Positions 28,501 to 42,333 of a stretch of 46,169 bases of DNA are shown here, one piece after another. The stretch lies in contig JAYMSP010000591.1 of assembly GCA_036897095.1 (NCBI GenBank), positions 1-46,169 of the forward strand, read 5' to 3'. Source of the DNA: Plantago elongata. Lineage: Eukaryota > Streptophyta > Magnoliopsida > Lamiales > Plantaginaceae. Every line of letters starts with the position of its first letter. Within the stretch, counting starts at the first letter, position 1. Made by a program: the position numbers and the translations under genes. Under the pieces are notes generated by a model. The model was not told the origin of the DNA. It was given only the letters and a program-made list of their open reading frames with translations, and made no database searches.

Positions 28501-30909
28501 ATTAAAAACTTCATTACTGACAATAATTGTGAAAATTGTTAGTTATCTCCCTTATTTCCTGCCCCCACTTAGATTTACATCTATCTTCCGTTCCTATATG
28601 TCAGACCAGAGTTAATCTTGCTGCATATGACCTCATAAAATATTTGAGAATGAGTGTATCATTCTACAATAAATATATAAAGAGCACATTGTCTTTAAAT
28701 TACAAATGAGGAAGGGATATAACTGAAAAGTGAAAGGGGCTATATGTTTTATTTATAGTTTAAGAACTCATTCATGAAATTTGCATCCACATGAGAGAGC
28801 TGCAAATTTTGTTAAATTAAAAATGCGTGCCTACTGCCTGACTTATTTTTGGTGTGTTCAGGTTTAAATTTGTAACGAGATATTTCTCTACATATGAGCA
28901 TGATCGCTCTCCTGAGCCTTTGAAATGGTTTAAAGTCTTTCCGATTTGTTTCCCTCCACCATTTCCTCTTTTTGAAGTATGTTTCCTCTGACAACAGACA
29001 TTATAAATCTTATGTACGTTATCTCGATTGAAAGAGTATGAGGTGTTTTTTTTCATATGATTAGAGGCTAAGATAATTGAAATAGAAAAATAAAGTAGAT
29101 CTGAGTTTCTGCTCTTGTTTTGGAGCCAGATTATAAAGTAGATCTGAATTTCTACCCGTCTGAAAATAAAGTAGATCTGAGTTTAGGTGAATGAGATTAT
29201 TAAATTGCCTAACATTCCCAATTTAGTAACAATCCAAATTCCAAACCACAGAACTTTTTTTACCAAATTATCCCACCTGCTCCCCACAAATTCAATTTAT
29301 AACATCATTACATTTTTCTACTTCCCCAAACCTTCTTTTCCTGTTGCTTCTTGGAACTGGAACGGATAACTCAGAAAGGGGTGTTAGTACTTATTGAGGC
29401 ATCTTACTTAGTTAAGTTGGCATCGGATAGTCGGATCAAGTAGAATTAATTGGACTTGCATGCAGTGGGCTCTGATAGAATTTCTCTAGAACGTGTGATA
29501 TTGTCATCTCCAACACCTGGGATAGTTCTCTACTTCTCTTTCCATTTATGGAATATGGACCAAAATGCACCAGTCCCACCATCTGTGTATATTTTACTTT
29601 GATCTATCCTACAGTTGATACAATTATGGTCTCTGAGTTTCTGCTACAAAGTTTGTATACCATGTACTTCACTCAAATGCTTTCGTGGTCCCAAAAATTG
29701 TGCTATTTCGTCCAATCTTGCAAATACTAATGAGTGCTGATGCATTTTGCAAATTTCAAGTGCATGGTGTTCTTAAACTACTAATTGGTGAAATGTGAAC
29801 CTATAACGTTTACATATAAAAACACTTCAACTTCTACCAGATGGTGAAGAAATATTTCTTTTAGTATTTTTTTTTTTTATACTTTTCCGTCTTCTTTTGT
29901 TGTGTTCTAAATTAGCTTGTGCATGTTTGTCTATGTACTTGTACAAGTTTTCTGCCGTGTCTTATCTGCTCATGTTTTTCTTGACTGACTTGAGGGTCCG
30001 GCATATCAAATATCTGAGAGAGGACTGCCTACACCTCCAGCCTTTGCAATGAAAAATCTGCCAGCTGAAATCAACTATCCGTTACGACCACTTAATGTCA
30101 TGGTTGATGAATATCCAGAGCGACCTGGTGAACCAGAATGCAGTTTCTTTATGAAAACTGGAGATTGCAAATACAAGTCGGGTTGCAAATTTAACCATCC
30201 GAAAAATCGTGGCCTCAAGGCAAAGGCAAGGGCAAGCCCAGGTCCTTCATCTCTCAGTGACAAAGGCCTTCCGCTCAGACCAGTAAGTTTGTCTGAAAGT
30301 AATTCTATGCATTGATTGTTGGTTCTTTTTTTGGGATAAAAACAAATACAATCCTAGGAATACAAGCATATGAGCACATGACCCCTGATGATTTTATCTG
30401 TTGCAAATATAGGATAATACCTAGTTCAAAACGACATGTATTAGTATGTGGTTTCTTGATTTGAACAGTGTCCATGATAGATCCAATTATGATCTATTAT
30501 GTGCACTGTGCAAGAGCAGGTCTCAAGTTTATAGACAATGGAAAGGTTAGTAGTCTTTCTTTGGCTATGGATCTACACAAGTTGTGTTCTTTGACGTTCT
30601 GCAGGGAGTCTGTTTCTTCTGTTCATGGGTTGTATTTGATGTTTCTTGGGTTTCTGCGATGAAGAGCAAAGTAGCAAACACCAGGATTTATCTTTACAGA
30701 CTACTGAATTATGAATTCTGCCTATGCAGGATCAGCCCATATGTTCGCACTATCACCAGTACGGAATTTGCAAGTACGGACCTGCATGTAGGTATGATCA
30801 CCCATCCAATGTTGGCGGTCTCCTGCCACCTCCGCTCTTCAATCAGCCACCCCCTTTCAGTGGGCCTGATAAATCGAGGAAAGGAAACAAGAATGGAATA
30901 GCAGCCTAA
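25543..30909 (+). CDS. CCCH zinc-finger protein with five C-x8-C-x5-C-x3-H fingers
   Basis: Plant CCCH proteins of this type bind RNA and/or DNA in the nucleus; the Arabidopsis relative next to REF6 is, from memory, At3g48440 (C3H43). Exons: 25543-26898, 27174-27239, 27624-27743, 28119-28412, 29995-30282, 30730-30909; all joins are in phase 0, giving 767 residues. Finger 1 ([20 protein letters not shown]) ends exon 1; finger 2 ([20 protein letters not shown]) is split between exons 2 and 3; finger 3 ([20 protein letters not shown]), finger 4 ([20 protein letters not shown]) and finger 5 ([20 protein letters not shown]) occupy exons 4, 5 and 6. The first 390 residues are acidic and built of about ten 25-residue repeats. 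The start is uncertain: ATG 25543 and the in-frame ATG 25564 both follow the poly(T) run. The exon 5 acceptor (ACTTGAG) is weak. Confidence 0.92.
25880..26606 (+). repeat. About ten 75-bp in-frame repeats in CCCH exon 1
   Basis: The array encodes a degenerate 25-residue unit of the form V-E/G-x-D/A-F-E-S-x-x-x-K-A-D-V/L-G-E-E-K-x-x-x-V-V-E-S. The last units start at 26377, 26452 and 26527, exactly 75 nt apart, and are nearly identical in DNA, while earlier units are diverged. One unit is a partial insertion ([11 protein letters not shown]). The encoded region is strongly acidic with valine at regular spacing and no cysteine finger. Confidence 0.9.
29085..29185. repeat. Triplicated short motif in CCCH intron 4
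   Basis: ATAAAGTAGATCTGAGTTT, or a one-base variant, occurs at about 29090, 29134 and 29167. It lies in the 1.58 kb intron 4 (28413-29994), which otherwise shows nothing recognisable. Confidence 0.7.
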
Positions 30910-31132
30910 CTTTATGATAAATGCTCTAATTTAATATTTGTAAGTCAGTCGAGATTTATAATACTCTTTTAACTTCGAACTTTCGGGGGGTTGTTCTTTA
31001 TTTATCTGGTAACTGAACTTCAACTGTTTATAGACGTTACTTGATATTTACGTTGTTCTGTGATATCGAAATCCCAAGCACGACGGCCTGTGTACTTGTA
31101 TAAGATGCATTAGTAGAGATGTAAATCGATTA

Positions 31133-31500
31133 CTAAGAAAGACATATACAAAGAACACAATGAAGTAATCGATTACTTGATCGCTTTGGGGCCCCTGAAG
31201 TATTTTTGGCTCGAAGAGCCCAGATATCAACTTGGTTGCTGTATCCACAGTGGGTATCACATATGAAGTAAAAGTGCCCCGTGCTTGGAATGGTGAATGA
31301 ATTCGCAGTGGGGATTCTGGATAGCAACCTTTATAATCTTGACTTATAACATGAAGTGTATTGCAGTCGGATTTGCCGGGCCAGAATATGATGGTGTCAT
31401 TGACACGAAAAGTATGCATAGGTGCCCAATATTCGCAGTCATTGGGAATTGTCCAAACATAACGACTGCCACAAACACTGTAAACTTAAGCTTTGGTGAT
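31133..31500 (-). pseudogene. Phytocyanin (plastocyanin-like blue copper) pseudogene
   Basis: The minus strand shows the core of a plant phytocyanin in two frames. Frame one: YSVCGSRYVWTIP, then HTFRVNDTIIFWPGKSD and VISQDYKGCYPESP. After a frameshift near 31300 the second frame continues TANSFTIPSTGHFYFICDTH and CGYSNQVDIWALRAK. The cupredoxin fold's Cys-x-x-His copper-site region (CDTHC) is recognisable. A TAA precedes VYSV, no signal peptide is in frame, and no GPI tail follows. The upstream part is cut by a 41-bp tandem duplication at 31531-31612. Clearly broken; family call fairly sure. Confidence 0.7.
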
Positions 31501-31530
31501 GCTGCGATTATGCTCAACGAATCCGGAGCG

Positions 31531-31612
31531 TCGATTTTGTGTGGAGGGTACATAAATATCATGACGAGTGTCGATTTTGTGTGGAGGGTACATAAATATC
31601 ATGACGAGTTTC
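31531..31612. repeat. 41-bp tandem duplication upstream of the phytocyanin remnant
   Basis: Two adjacent, essentially identical copies of a segment starting GTCGATTTTGTGTGGAGGGT and ending AAATATCATGACGAG, the second beginning near 31571. It creates the duplicated appearance of small ORFs on both strands here. Confidence 0.9.
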
Positions 31613-31841
31613 GAATCCTTCCGGGGCGATTTGTGAGTATAAGACCACCGAAATTGAAATTTTCGAAATATTCCCCTCAGGACATAATAAACAATAATCC
31701 GTTACAGTTGCTTTAAAATTTGGCACCTTAAATGCAAAACCATGTGTATTGTACTGGTAATAAATTACTGAGGTGTAATGACCATTGAATTGTAGAGTGT
31801 AGTGTAGTATTGGAACTTGGAAGCAAGCAGGTAGCATGGAA

Positions 31842-31979
31842 AGAAGAGACAAAATGAAGGACCAAAATGGAGAAAAGAAGATCTCCATTCTCATCACGAA
31901 CCAAAAATCTAGAAGAGACAAAATGAATGACCAAAATGGAGAAAAGAAGATTTCCATTCTCATCACAAACCAAATTTTT
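31842..31979. repeat. 69-bp tandem duplication
   Basis: Copies at 31842-31910 and 31911-31979 both begin AGAAGAGACAAAATGAA and contain GACCAAAATGGAGAAAAGAA; they differ at a few sites. The small ORFs over it are a product of the duplication and resemble no family. Confidence 0.92.
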
Positions 31980-32963
31980 TATTGTTTTTGTGATTCCAGA
32001 GGTAATTGCTTCAGACCTCTTATCAGAGATGCAATAAATACATACAATACATGTAGCAGTACAAAATTTGTCTTTGAGAGTGTTCTGTTCTAGTCACTAC
32101 TTTCCAAGGTCAGTTCTCTCTGCTTTTCTTTCTTCATTTTTTTCTCTGTTTTTGGCTACCTGGGTTTTCTTGAGCTTTTCTTGTGTTTCATGCTACTATT
32201 TGTTAGCTTTTCTGTGGAAAAATTGTACCTTTTGGGTTTCTTGCTGGTCTATCGTTCAAGGGTTTGTTTTTCTTGTGTGTGTGTGTGTGTGTTTGAATTT
32301 GGGATCTTGTGATTTTGCAGGCATACATTGTGCTTGCTTATATGTGTTTGGACTACTTTGTTCAGTTTTCCTGTTTATGACTACTACTAACATGCAAGTA
32401 AAATATCCGTTCCATGTTTCACAAAATCTTAGTGTTACAAGCTCTAAAGGAATAACTACACTAGTACTCAAACCAAATGTTAGTCACATTCCCTTAATTT
32501 GTGTATATGTGTAATAAACAAGCAAAATGCAACCACCCGATCCAAGTATTAGTCACATTCACCTCATTTGCATCCAATTTTCACCTCCATATATTGCTAC
32601 ATGGAAAGTAAGAGAGGATATGGACATTAGAAACATGAAAAAACCAAAAGATAAAATGAGAAGATTAGCATCATTAGTGCTGACCAACAAGAATGCTATC
32701 CGGCAAATCCCGGAAAATGAAGGAATCGAGATGTACAGCTTTTCTGTCAAGATATAAAGTCAGCTTCATATCCACAGAGTGCAGGAGGGAGAGGTCTCTA
32801 AAGATGGTGTAGTGGTGTTACTTGTTAGCATCTTTCACTATTAATTTGCTTCCATATGATTATAATCATCTTCTTGCTTGTTGCTGTGCTGTCCTGGGTG
32901 ACTTATGATCTTTGATGTTAGCGGATGTATTTAGGCTGTGTAAATTTTCAGGTAAGGAATTTT
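31980..32963 (+). other. Probable leader and 5'-UTR introns of the B3 gene
   Basis: No conserved ORF. Contains a T-rich stretch (32100-32270), a (TG)n microsatellite at about 32274-32293, and an acceptor-like TTTTCAG ending at 32951, 13 nt before the ATG. Transcribed 5' UTR with at least one intron is likely but unproven. Confidence 0.4.
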
Positions 32964-35743
32964 ATGAAACGGTCCCATAAGATGCTCCGTAAATCTGAAG
33001 CATGTAGTGACTGCGCCAAGAATTGCGTGCTTGTTCACCAAAAGAAAAATGGTTCGACATCCAGAGTCAACCGTTTTTTCAAGCTTATGTATGGGAAGGA
33101 TCGCTCGGAAGTTCTGGTAGATATTCACTTGGTTTCTCTTAATACATTCCATTAATTTTACTGAATCATTGCTATATTTGTGCATTTCTTATGCACATAT
33201 GAGCTGTTACATTAGTATCATTTTATACTGGATACATGGAAGTTCTACCTTACTGAGATTTGTGGTTTTCGTGCAGTACTTGCCTCCCAAATTTGCTCGA
33301 ACTGTGAGAGACATAATTGGTCAGGTAGCTCAAATTGAGGATATAAATGGGAAGAAAAGCTATGTAAGATTCTCAAATATTCAAGGTTCCCTTGTATTAG
33401 AGGAAGGCTGGCCTGTGTTTTATAGAGAGCATGGATTGAAATTCGGAGATCTTGTGGTGTTCAATTACACGAAAAAAAGGCCAGTTTGTAGTTCATATAT
33501 ATGACTCCAGTGCTTGTGAGAAGATGCCCTTTGCCCCCAAAAAGCCGCGAATTTACAAGAGATCAAAGCCAAACCCTGAAAGGGCCCTCCATCATGAACA
33601 TATCCAGGTGATTGACGTTGATCTAATAGATCAAGGCAATCGTATAGCAAGAAATACTTTGGGTTCCTATGGTGACCTTAGAAACATGAAACAGCAGCAT
33701 ACATGTATAAATCTGGAAGAGCCAATTTATATGCTGAACAGAGATACTGATTGCCCAGTAGAAGACAGGAACTTTTTGCATGATTTGTCGAGGTTTGAGA
33801 TGAAGAAATCCGCATTAGATACCAATGCAAATGAGAAATCTTTAGATTTTGCTGGACTGGAAACAGATGAAGCTCAAGTGATTGGTGGCCATTATGATAA
33901 TGTTAACTTAATGGAGGACATGCAAGACCATGTTTACGGAGACTCGAATGGTAAGACTAGAGTCACTATTCAAGATGGTTGTTTATCTTTTCTACATTAA
34001 CGTCATAACCAACATTCAAGTTTTCCGTGCCTTTTCTTTGTTGCTAACTTGGTGTTTTATGCATTAGGGGATAGAATGTTAACATCAGTTTCTGAACCAC
34101 CTTTTATCAGCAGTACGGTGGTTACCAAGCAGGAGATTGCTTTTACGACAGAGTCCTTTGGCCTCGGTACATCTTCTGCTTTATTTGTTCTTGTTATTTC
34201 TTGAGTTCCCTTTTGGATTTAGAGTGACATTAATTAATTAGTGATATTGTAACTGGATTGTTCCTTTTCCTCCTGTGTTAATTTATCAGGCTTATGTTGT
34301 TTTGGTTGTTTCAATACATCAGATAAACAAGCATCTGCTGTTAAAATCAAGGAGGAGCTCGCAGAATCGAGAGAGGAGCCCCTGACCTCAGTCAGCGCTA
34401 GCCATGCATCTGAGCAGGGCAATGCCTGTGTGCCAAAGCTTCCTGACTTCTCACTCTTAAGTGCAGCGCCTGGAAATTTTATGGTTTGTGCTTTTTCTAT
34501 AAAAAGTCCCTGAATTGAATTTTCAGGTTTGAAGCTATGCTGCATACTACTGACAAAAAAAGTAAAAGATATATTGTTTTGGTTATTTCAAATTAAACAG
34601 CTAAGTATGCCGCAATCGAGAAAGAAATCATGGATTCAAGAGAGAAAGTCCTACTTAAAACATCAGTTAATGAAGTCGCACACAGTACAAGTTCGTTTCT
34701 TCAGAATGTGCCTGGTTCGTATTTCCTTTTTTTTGGCCGAGTATATTTGGAGATTATAATATAATTAGTAAAATCTTGTCTGACGTTGTGTTGGTTATCT
34801 TTAACTAAACAGCTAAATATGTTGCTATTAAGAAAGAAAACATGGAGCGTTCGGAGAAAGTAACACCATCAGTTAATGCATACCCTTGTACAACTTCAAT
34901 GCTTGACAATGTGCCTGGTTCGCCTTTCCACCTAATTTCCCATTTTCTTCTGCAGATATCTTGTATAACTTAAGTAGCAAAATATTGTCTGAATTTATGT
35001 TGGTTGTTTCAAATTGTACAGCTGTTACTGTTAAGAAAGAAACCATGGAGCCTGGAAAGGAAGTTTATGGTATAACCTGTGTTAACAAAAAACATTTTTA
35101 TCGTGCACCTTGCATATGATTCCTGTTTGTTTTTCACCAAGAAGTCGGTATACAATGGTGCAGGAAATCCGCCTGCGATAAGAATGCAACTGGGCCAGAC
35201 ATCTTGTCCAACTGTGAAAATTGAACCAGACTTATCATATGACCCTAGTCCCATAGCAGTTTCGAGTTTCTTTTCTGCTGAAGTTAAAAGTCAATCTTAT
35301 CTGGTATGCAACTTATTGGCATTGCTAAACTGTATTTGTAGCCAGTGCAACAAAATGTCCTCCCTATGTTGTATTGTTGTGTTTCAGCATATTAATTTCC
35401 TCCCTATGTTTTCGAAAGCTGGTTTCTGATCTTACAGAGATTGATACAGCTTCCACCACTTACCGTTTCTGTATTCTTTTCATGCAGGCAATACCAGTAG
35501 GAATATCATTCTCTCCAATGGGCCAAGGGAGGGTTGTCTTTATTATAGATGCAAAGGGAAGGTCTTGGCCGATGTTTTACTCCAAACTTATTCTGTGCGA
35601 GAGCATTCACTGAAGATTGGAGACGCTTTTGTGAAGCTAACAATGTACAGCTGGGCGACACATGCCGATTTCAGATGGAAAGGCTCACGCCCTGCTCTTA
35701 CAGAGTTGATGTTCAGAAACCTGGTCTATCATTTGGTATATGA
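32964..35743 (+). CDS. B3-domain (REM-like) transcription factor gene with two frame breaks
   Basis: B3 proteins are plant DNA-binding regulators. Likely exons: 32964-33116, 33277-33950, 34068-34166, 34323-34483, 34606-34714, 34813-34917, 35022-35069, 35164-35303, 35488-35743. After a Cys-containing start (EACSDCAKNC) the first B3 domain spans the first two exons (YLPPKFARTVRDIIGQ, EGWPVFYREHGLKFGDLVVF). A run of seven A at 33472-33478 breaks the frame inside it; with one A fewer, GQFVVHIYDSSACEKM follows and the long frame stays open. The linker comes from small, mutually similar exons. The last exon carries a second B3-like domain (FSPMGQGRVVFIIDAKGRSW), broken again near 35585-35595 before FTEDWRRFCEANNVQLGDTC. 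Exon 5 seems to use an AAG acceptor at 34605, which restores phase. Either a recent pseudogene or two indel errors in the assembly. Confidence 0.7.
34601..35069 (+). repeat. Tandemly duplicated small exons in the B3 gene linker
   Basis: Three successive exons (34601/34606-34714, 34813-34917, 35022-35069) start alike: CTAAGTATGCCGCAATCGAG, CTAAATATGTTGCTATTAAG and CTGTTACTGTTAAG, each followed by AAAGAAA, then A(T/A/C)CATGGA. They encode KYAAIEKEIMDSREKV, KYVAIKKENMERSEKV and VTVKKETMEPGKEV. The first two also end alike (NVPG, donor CCTG/GTTCG) and are symmetric (phase 1 to phase 1), so they can be gained or lost without frame change. The preceding intron tails (GGTTATTTCAAATTAAACAG and similar) also match. 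Confidence 0.85.
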
Positions 35744-36226
35744 ATGGGTGTGATCATGAACTGTTTTAGCTGTCAAGTTTAGAGTACCTGTACTGAACAA
35801 AACAATGGTGGTAATGTCTGGCTGAATTTTCTAAACAGTTTACTTTACCTTGGTTTACCTTGCTGAATTTTCTAAACAAGGACAACCACAAAATTGGTCA
35901 TAAAGAGTTCAATTTAAACACCAAGTTACTCTCATCTCAACTGGAAGTGGCAACAACATGAACAAAAAGAAGCCTCCATAAATTACCAGTCTCAAGTACA
36001 GAGCCAAAAAATATATCGAAAAATCTATTGGTGCATTGATCGTATAAGTTGCTCTTTCCTATGTGGCCGCACATCTATAATCTATTATTCGCTTAATCAG
36101 CGACCTGGCTATGCCAACCAACTCTTCCTTGATTCCCCACAAAAACATTCCTCCAACATAAAGGAATGCGTATAAAAAGAATTGCACCAGTTCTGTTCTA
36201 ATTTAATTCAGACAAGCTAAGCTTTC
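35744..36226. other. Convergent 3' region between the B3 gene and Hsp70
   Basis: Presumed 3' UTRs of both genes. A short local duplication (GCTGAATTTTCTAAACA at about 35821 and 35861) is the only structure seen. Confidence 0.5.
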
Positions 36227-40202
<3,976 letters not shown>

Positions 40203-41120
40203 GATGGTGTGTGAATTGAATTGGGAATTGAGAAGTGGAGGTGGAACCCTAGATATTGGAGGTGTTTGAGAGTTTTTTGGGGTGAGAATTTGGCCAGCAG
40301 AAAGATAAGAGAGTGGACTTCGGTGTTGCAGTTAGACTGTTACACTAGAATTGTAGTTGGTGTCGAACTCTCGATGATGAATTCAACTCAATTGTTTGGT
40401 TAATATGGAAACAATGTGTGGGTGTTTCTCAGCCCAACGATTTCTCCCTTTTTTTTAAATAACAGGAAAAGTGTTAGTTCGAGTTTAGATTTTCACAATA
40501 AAATTCGAGCTTTATGAGTTGAAGGTTGTGATTGAAAATTATTTATCCTTTAAAAAAAAAAAAGTAAATTGTAATTTTAAAAATTAGTACACTCGGTCTT
40601 TAAAATGTAACAACACTAAATGAGTTTCTCAATCATTGAAATCAATTGAAATATTGTTACACTGTCTAGCCAAAACCACATATATTAAAGGAATATGAAA
40701 CATATGGATAAGGATGTTTTATCAGATGGGATGAAAGAGCCGACTCTTACGGCCTTTAGCACACGATCGATTGACTTCCAATTTCAATTGAGTTCAATTC
40801 AAAGTACTATTTAAATAATTAATTTGAGTTAAATATTTATCGTAAAAAATAAATACATTGTAAAAAATATTTTAAGAGATAAATAGTCGGTCAGTTTTAT
40901 ATATATACGAATAACAAACATCGCATGCTGCTCGCTAGCTAGTGTTCAGGTTCTATATAGTATATACATATACTACTTTACATTATTTACGGGTTTAATT
41001 CTAGCTAGTTGATAGGCTAATTAATTGCTAATCGGATTGATGATCATAAGTACTAAAAGTGTATAATTGAGACATTGACTGACCTAGCTAGCTAGTACAA
41101 CTAAAATATACATTGCAGTA
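40203..41120. other. Hsp70 upstream region, otherwise nothing recognised
   Basis: Leader and promoter of the minus-strand Hsp70 gene near 40203-40450, then AT-rich spacer with several GCTAGCTAG-type runs (40930-41100). No gene seen. Confidence 0.5.
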
Positions 41121-41335
41121 TTAATCCCTCCGTCCCGTTAGAAACGAAATATTTAAAAAAGGTGCGATAAAATAAAAATATGTAGTATATATGGTTAAGA
41201 ATAAGTTTGAGAAAATATGTGTGGTGGAAAATAAGTTGTATTGTGAGGTTATTGTTAAAAATGAATAAATATTTCGTTTGTAATGGAATGATCAAAATGG
41301 AAAAATATTTCGTTTGTAATGGAACGAAGGAAGGC
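41121..41335. mobile_element. Stowaway-like MITE with duplicated terminal segment
   Basis: The left end CCCTCCGTCCCGTTAGAAAC, continuing GAAATATTT, pairs with the right end, whose reverse complement reads CCTTCCTTCGTTCCATTACA, continuing AACGAAATATT: an imperfect terminal inverted repeat of about 30 bp of Stowaway type, flanked on the left by TTA. Length is about 215 bp, with no coding capacity. The subterminal right segment AATATTTCGTTTGTAATGGA occurs twice, 36 nt apart (about 41268 and 41304). Confidence 0.75.
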
Positions 41336-42333
41336 TTGTTTTGGTATCGATCTATATATATGATTTGCAGCTAGCTAGATCGATATGGAGACTTACGTAA
41401 AAATACAAACACAAGTTGAAAACATATATATAATCAAACAAAATTTACTATAATTCCGTCCCTTTAATTTATTCCCTACATGAATGTATACGGTATCCAA
41501 TCTCATTGATGGATTAATTTGCAACAGAGGAGATAGTGAAGTGGTGAGGGGTAAGATAATTTTCGTCGAAAACATCTAACCTTCATCTCCCACGCCACAT
41601 AACTTGAGAACTTATAAGATTTCATCGATAGATCGATTCTGGTCATATATTTACATGTCTTTTGTCTACTTTTACCCGCACAATAAAATTAGGCAATGAT
41701 GATGACCAAATTGATATACTTAGAAAACTAGTGATCTTGAAGAAATCTCTATCCAAAACCCTAACAAGATTCTACCCATTTGATTGTAATGATGAAGATG
41801 CCTACTATATATGCACAAGCTAATGTCAACATTGACATGGCTCATTTTCTCACTCACCCAAATAACAAGGTTTTGCTTGCATAAGCTTCTACCATTTGAT
41901 CAACCTGCTTCACTTCAAGTGTCTTCCAAAAACATGTAATTATGATTCAAGCAACTACCTTTGGTAGTTATATAGGCACTGGAATTGCTGTGGTAATGTG
42001 TTGAATTTGAACAAGTTCGTTCTATTTATCGTATTAAAAATGAAACTGTCTCCCGTCTCCCGTTGTAGTTGTACTAAAATCTTTTTTTAGACATTTTATA
42101 ATTAGGTTACACTTAATTAATTCGTGCGAGTTGTTTAGGTTGTTAATACATCGAAAGAGAGTCTAAATTTATATAGTATTGTTAAAACTCTGCAATTAAC
42201 GTTTCAATAAGAGTTTCTTAATGTATACAATTTCATAAAGAAAACATAATTTTCTTTTCTTCCTGCCAACAAAAATTGTACATCTTGCTGGAAATTTCCC
42301 ATTGAATTTCTTGATTCACAGTCGTCAATCATC
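41336..42333. other. Intergenic, nothing recognised
   Basis: AT-rich spacer. Sequence from about 42240 onward is probably the leader of the gene starting at 42334. No RNA gene or element seen. Confidence 0.5.

Noticed and set aside
31297-31716. 139-codon plus-strand ORF
   Set aside because: Its sense strand is the antisense of the phytocyanin remnant, and its length is helped by the 41-bp duplication; no family resemblance.
31836-32093. Plus-strand ORF with a repeated DKM(K/N)DQNGEKKISILITNQ peptide
   Set aside because: The repeat is simply the 69-bp tandem DNA duplication read in one frame; there is no homology and no clear gene context.
32527-32757. 76-codon plus-strand ORF before the B3 gene
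   Set aside because: No family resemblance and no splice sites in phase with the B3 exon; probably leader or intron sequence.
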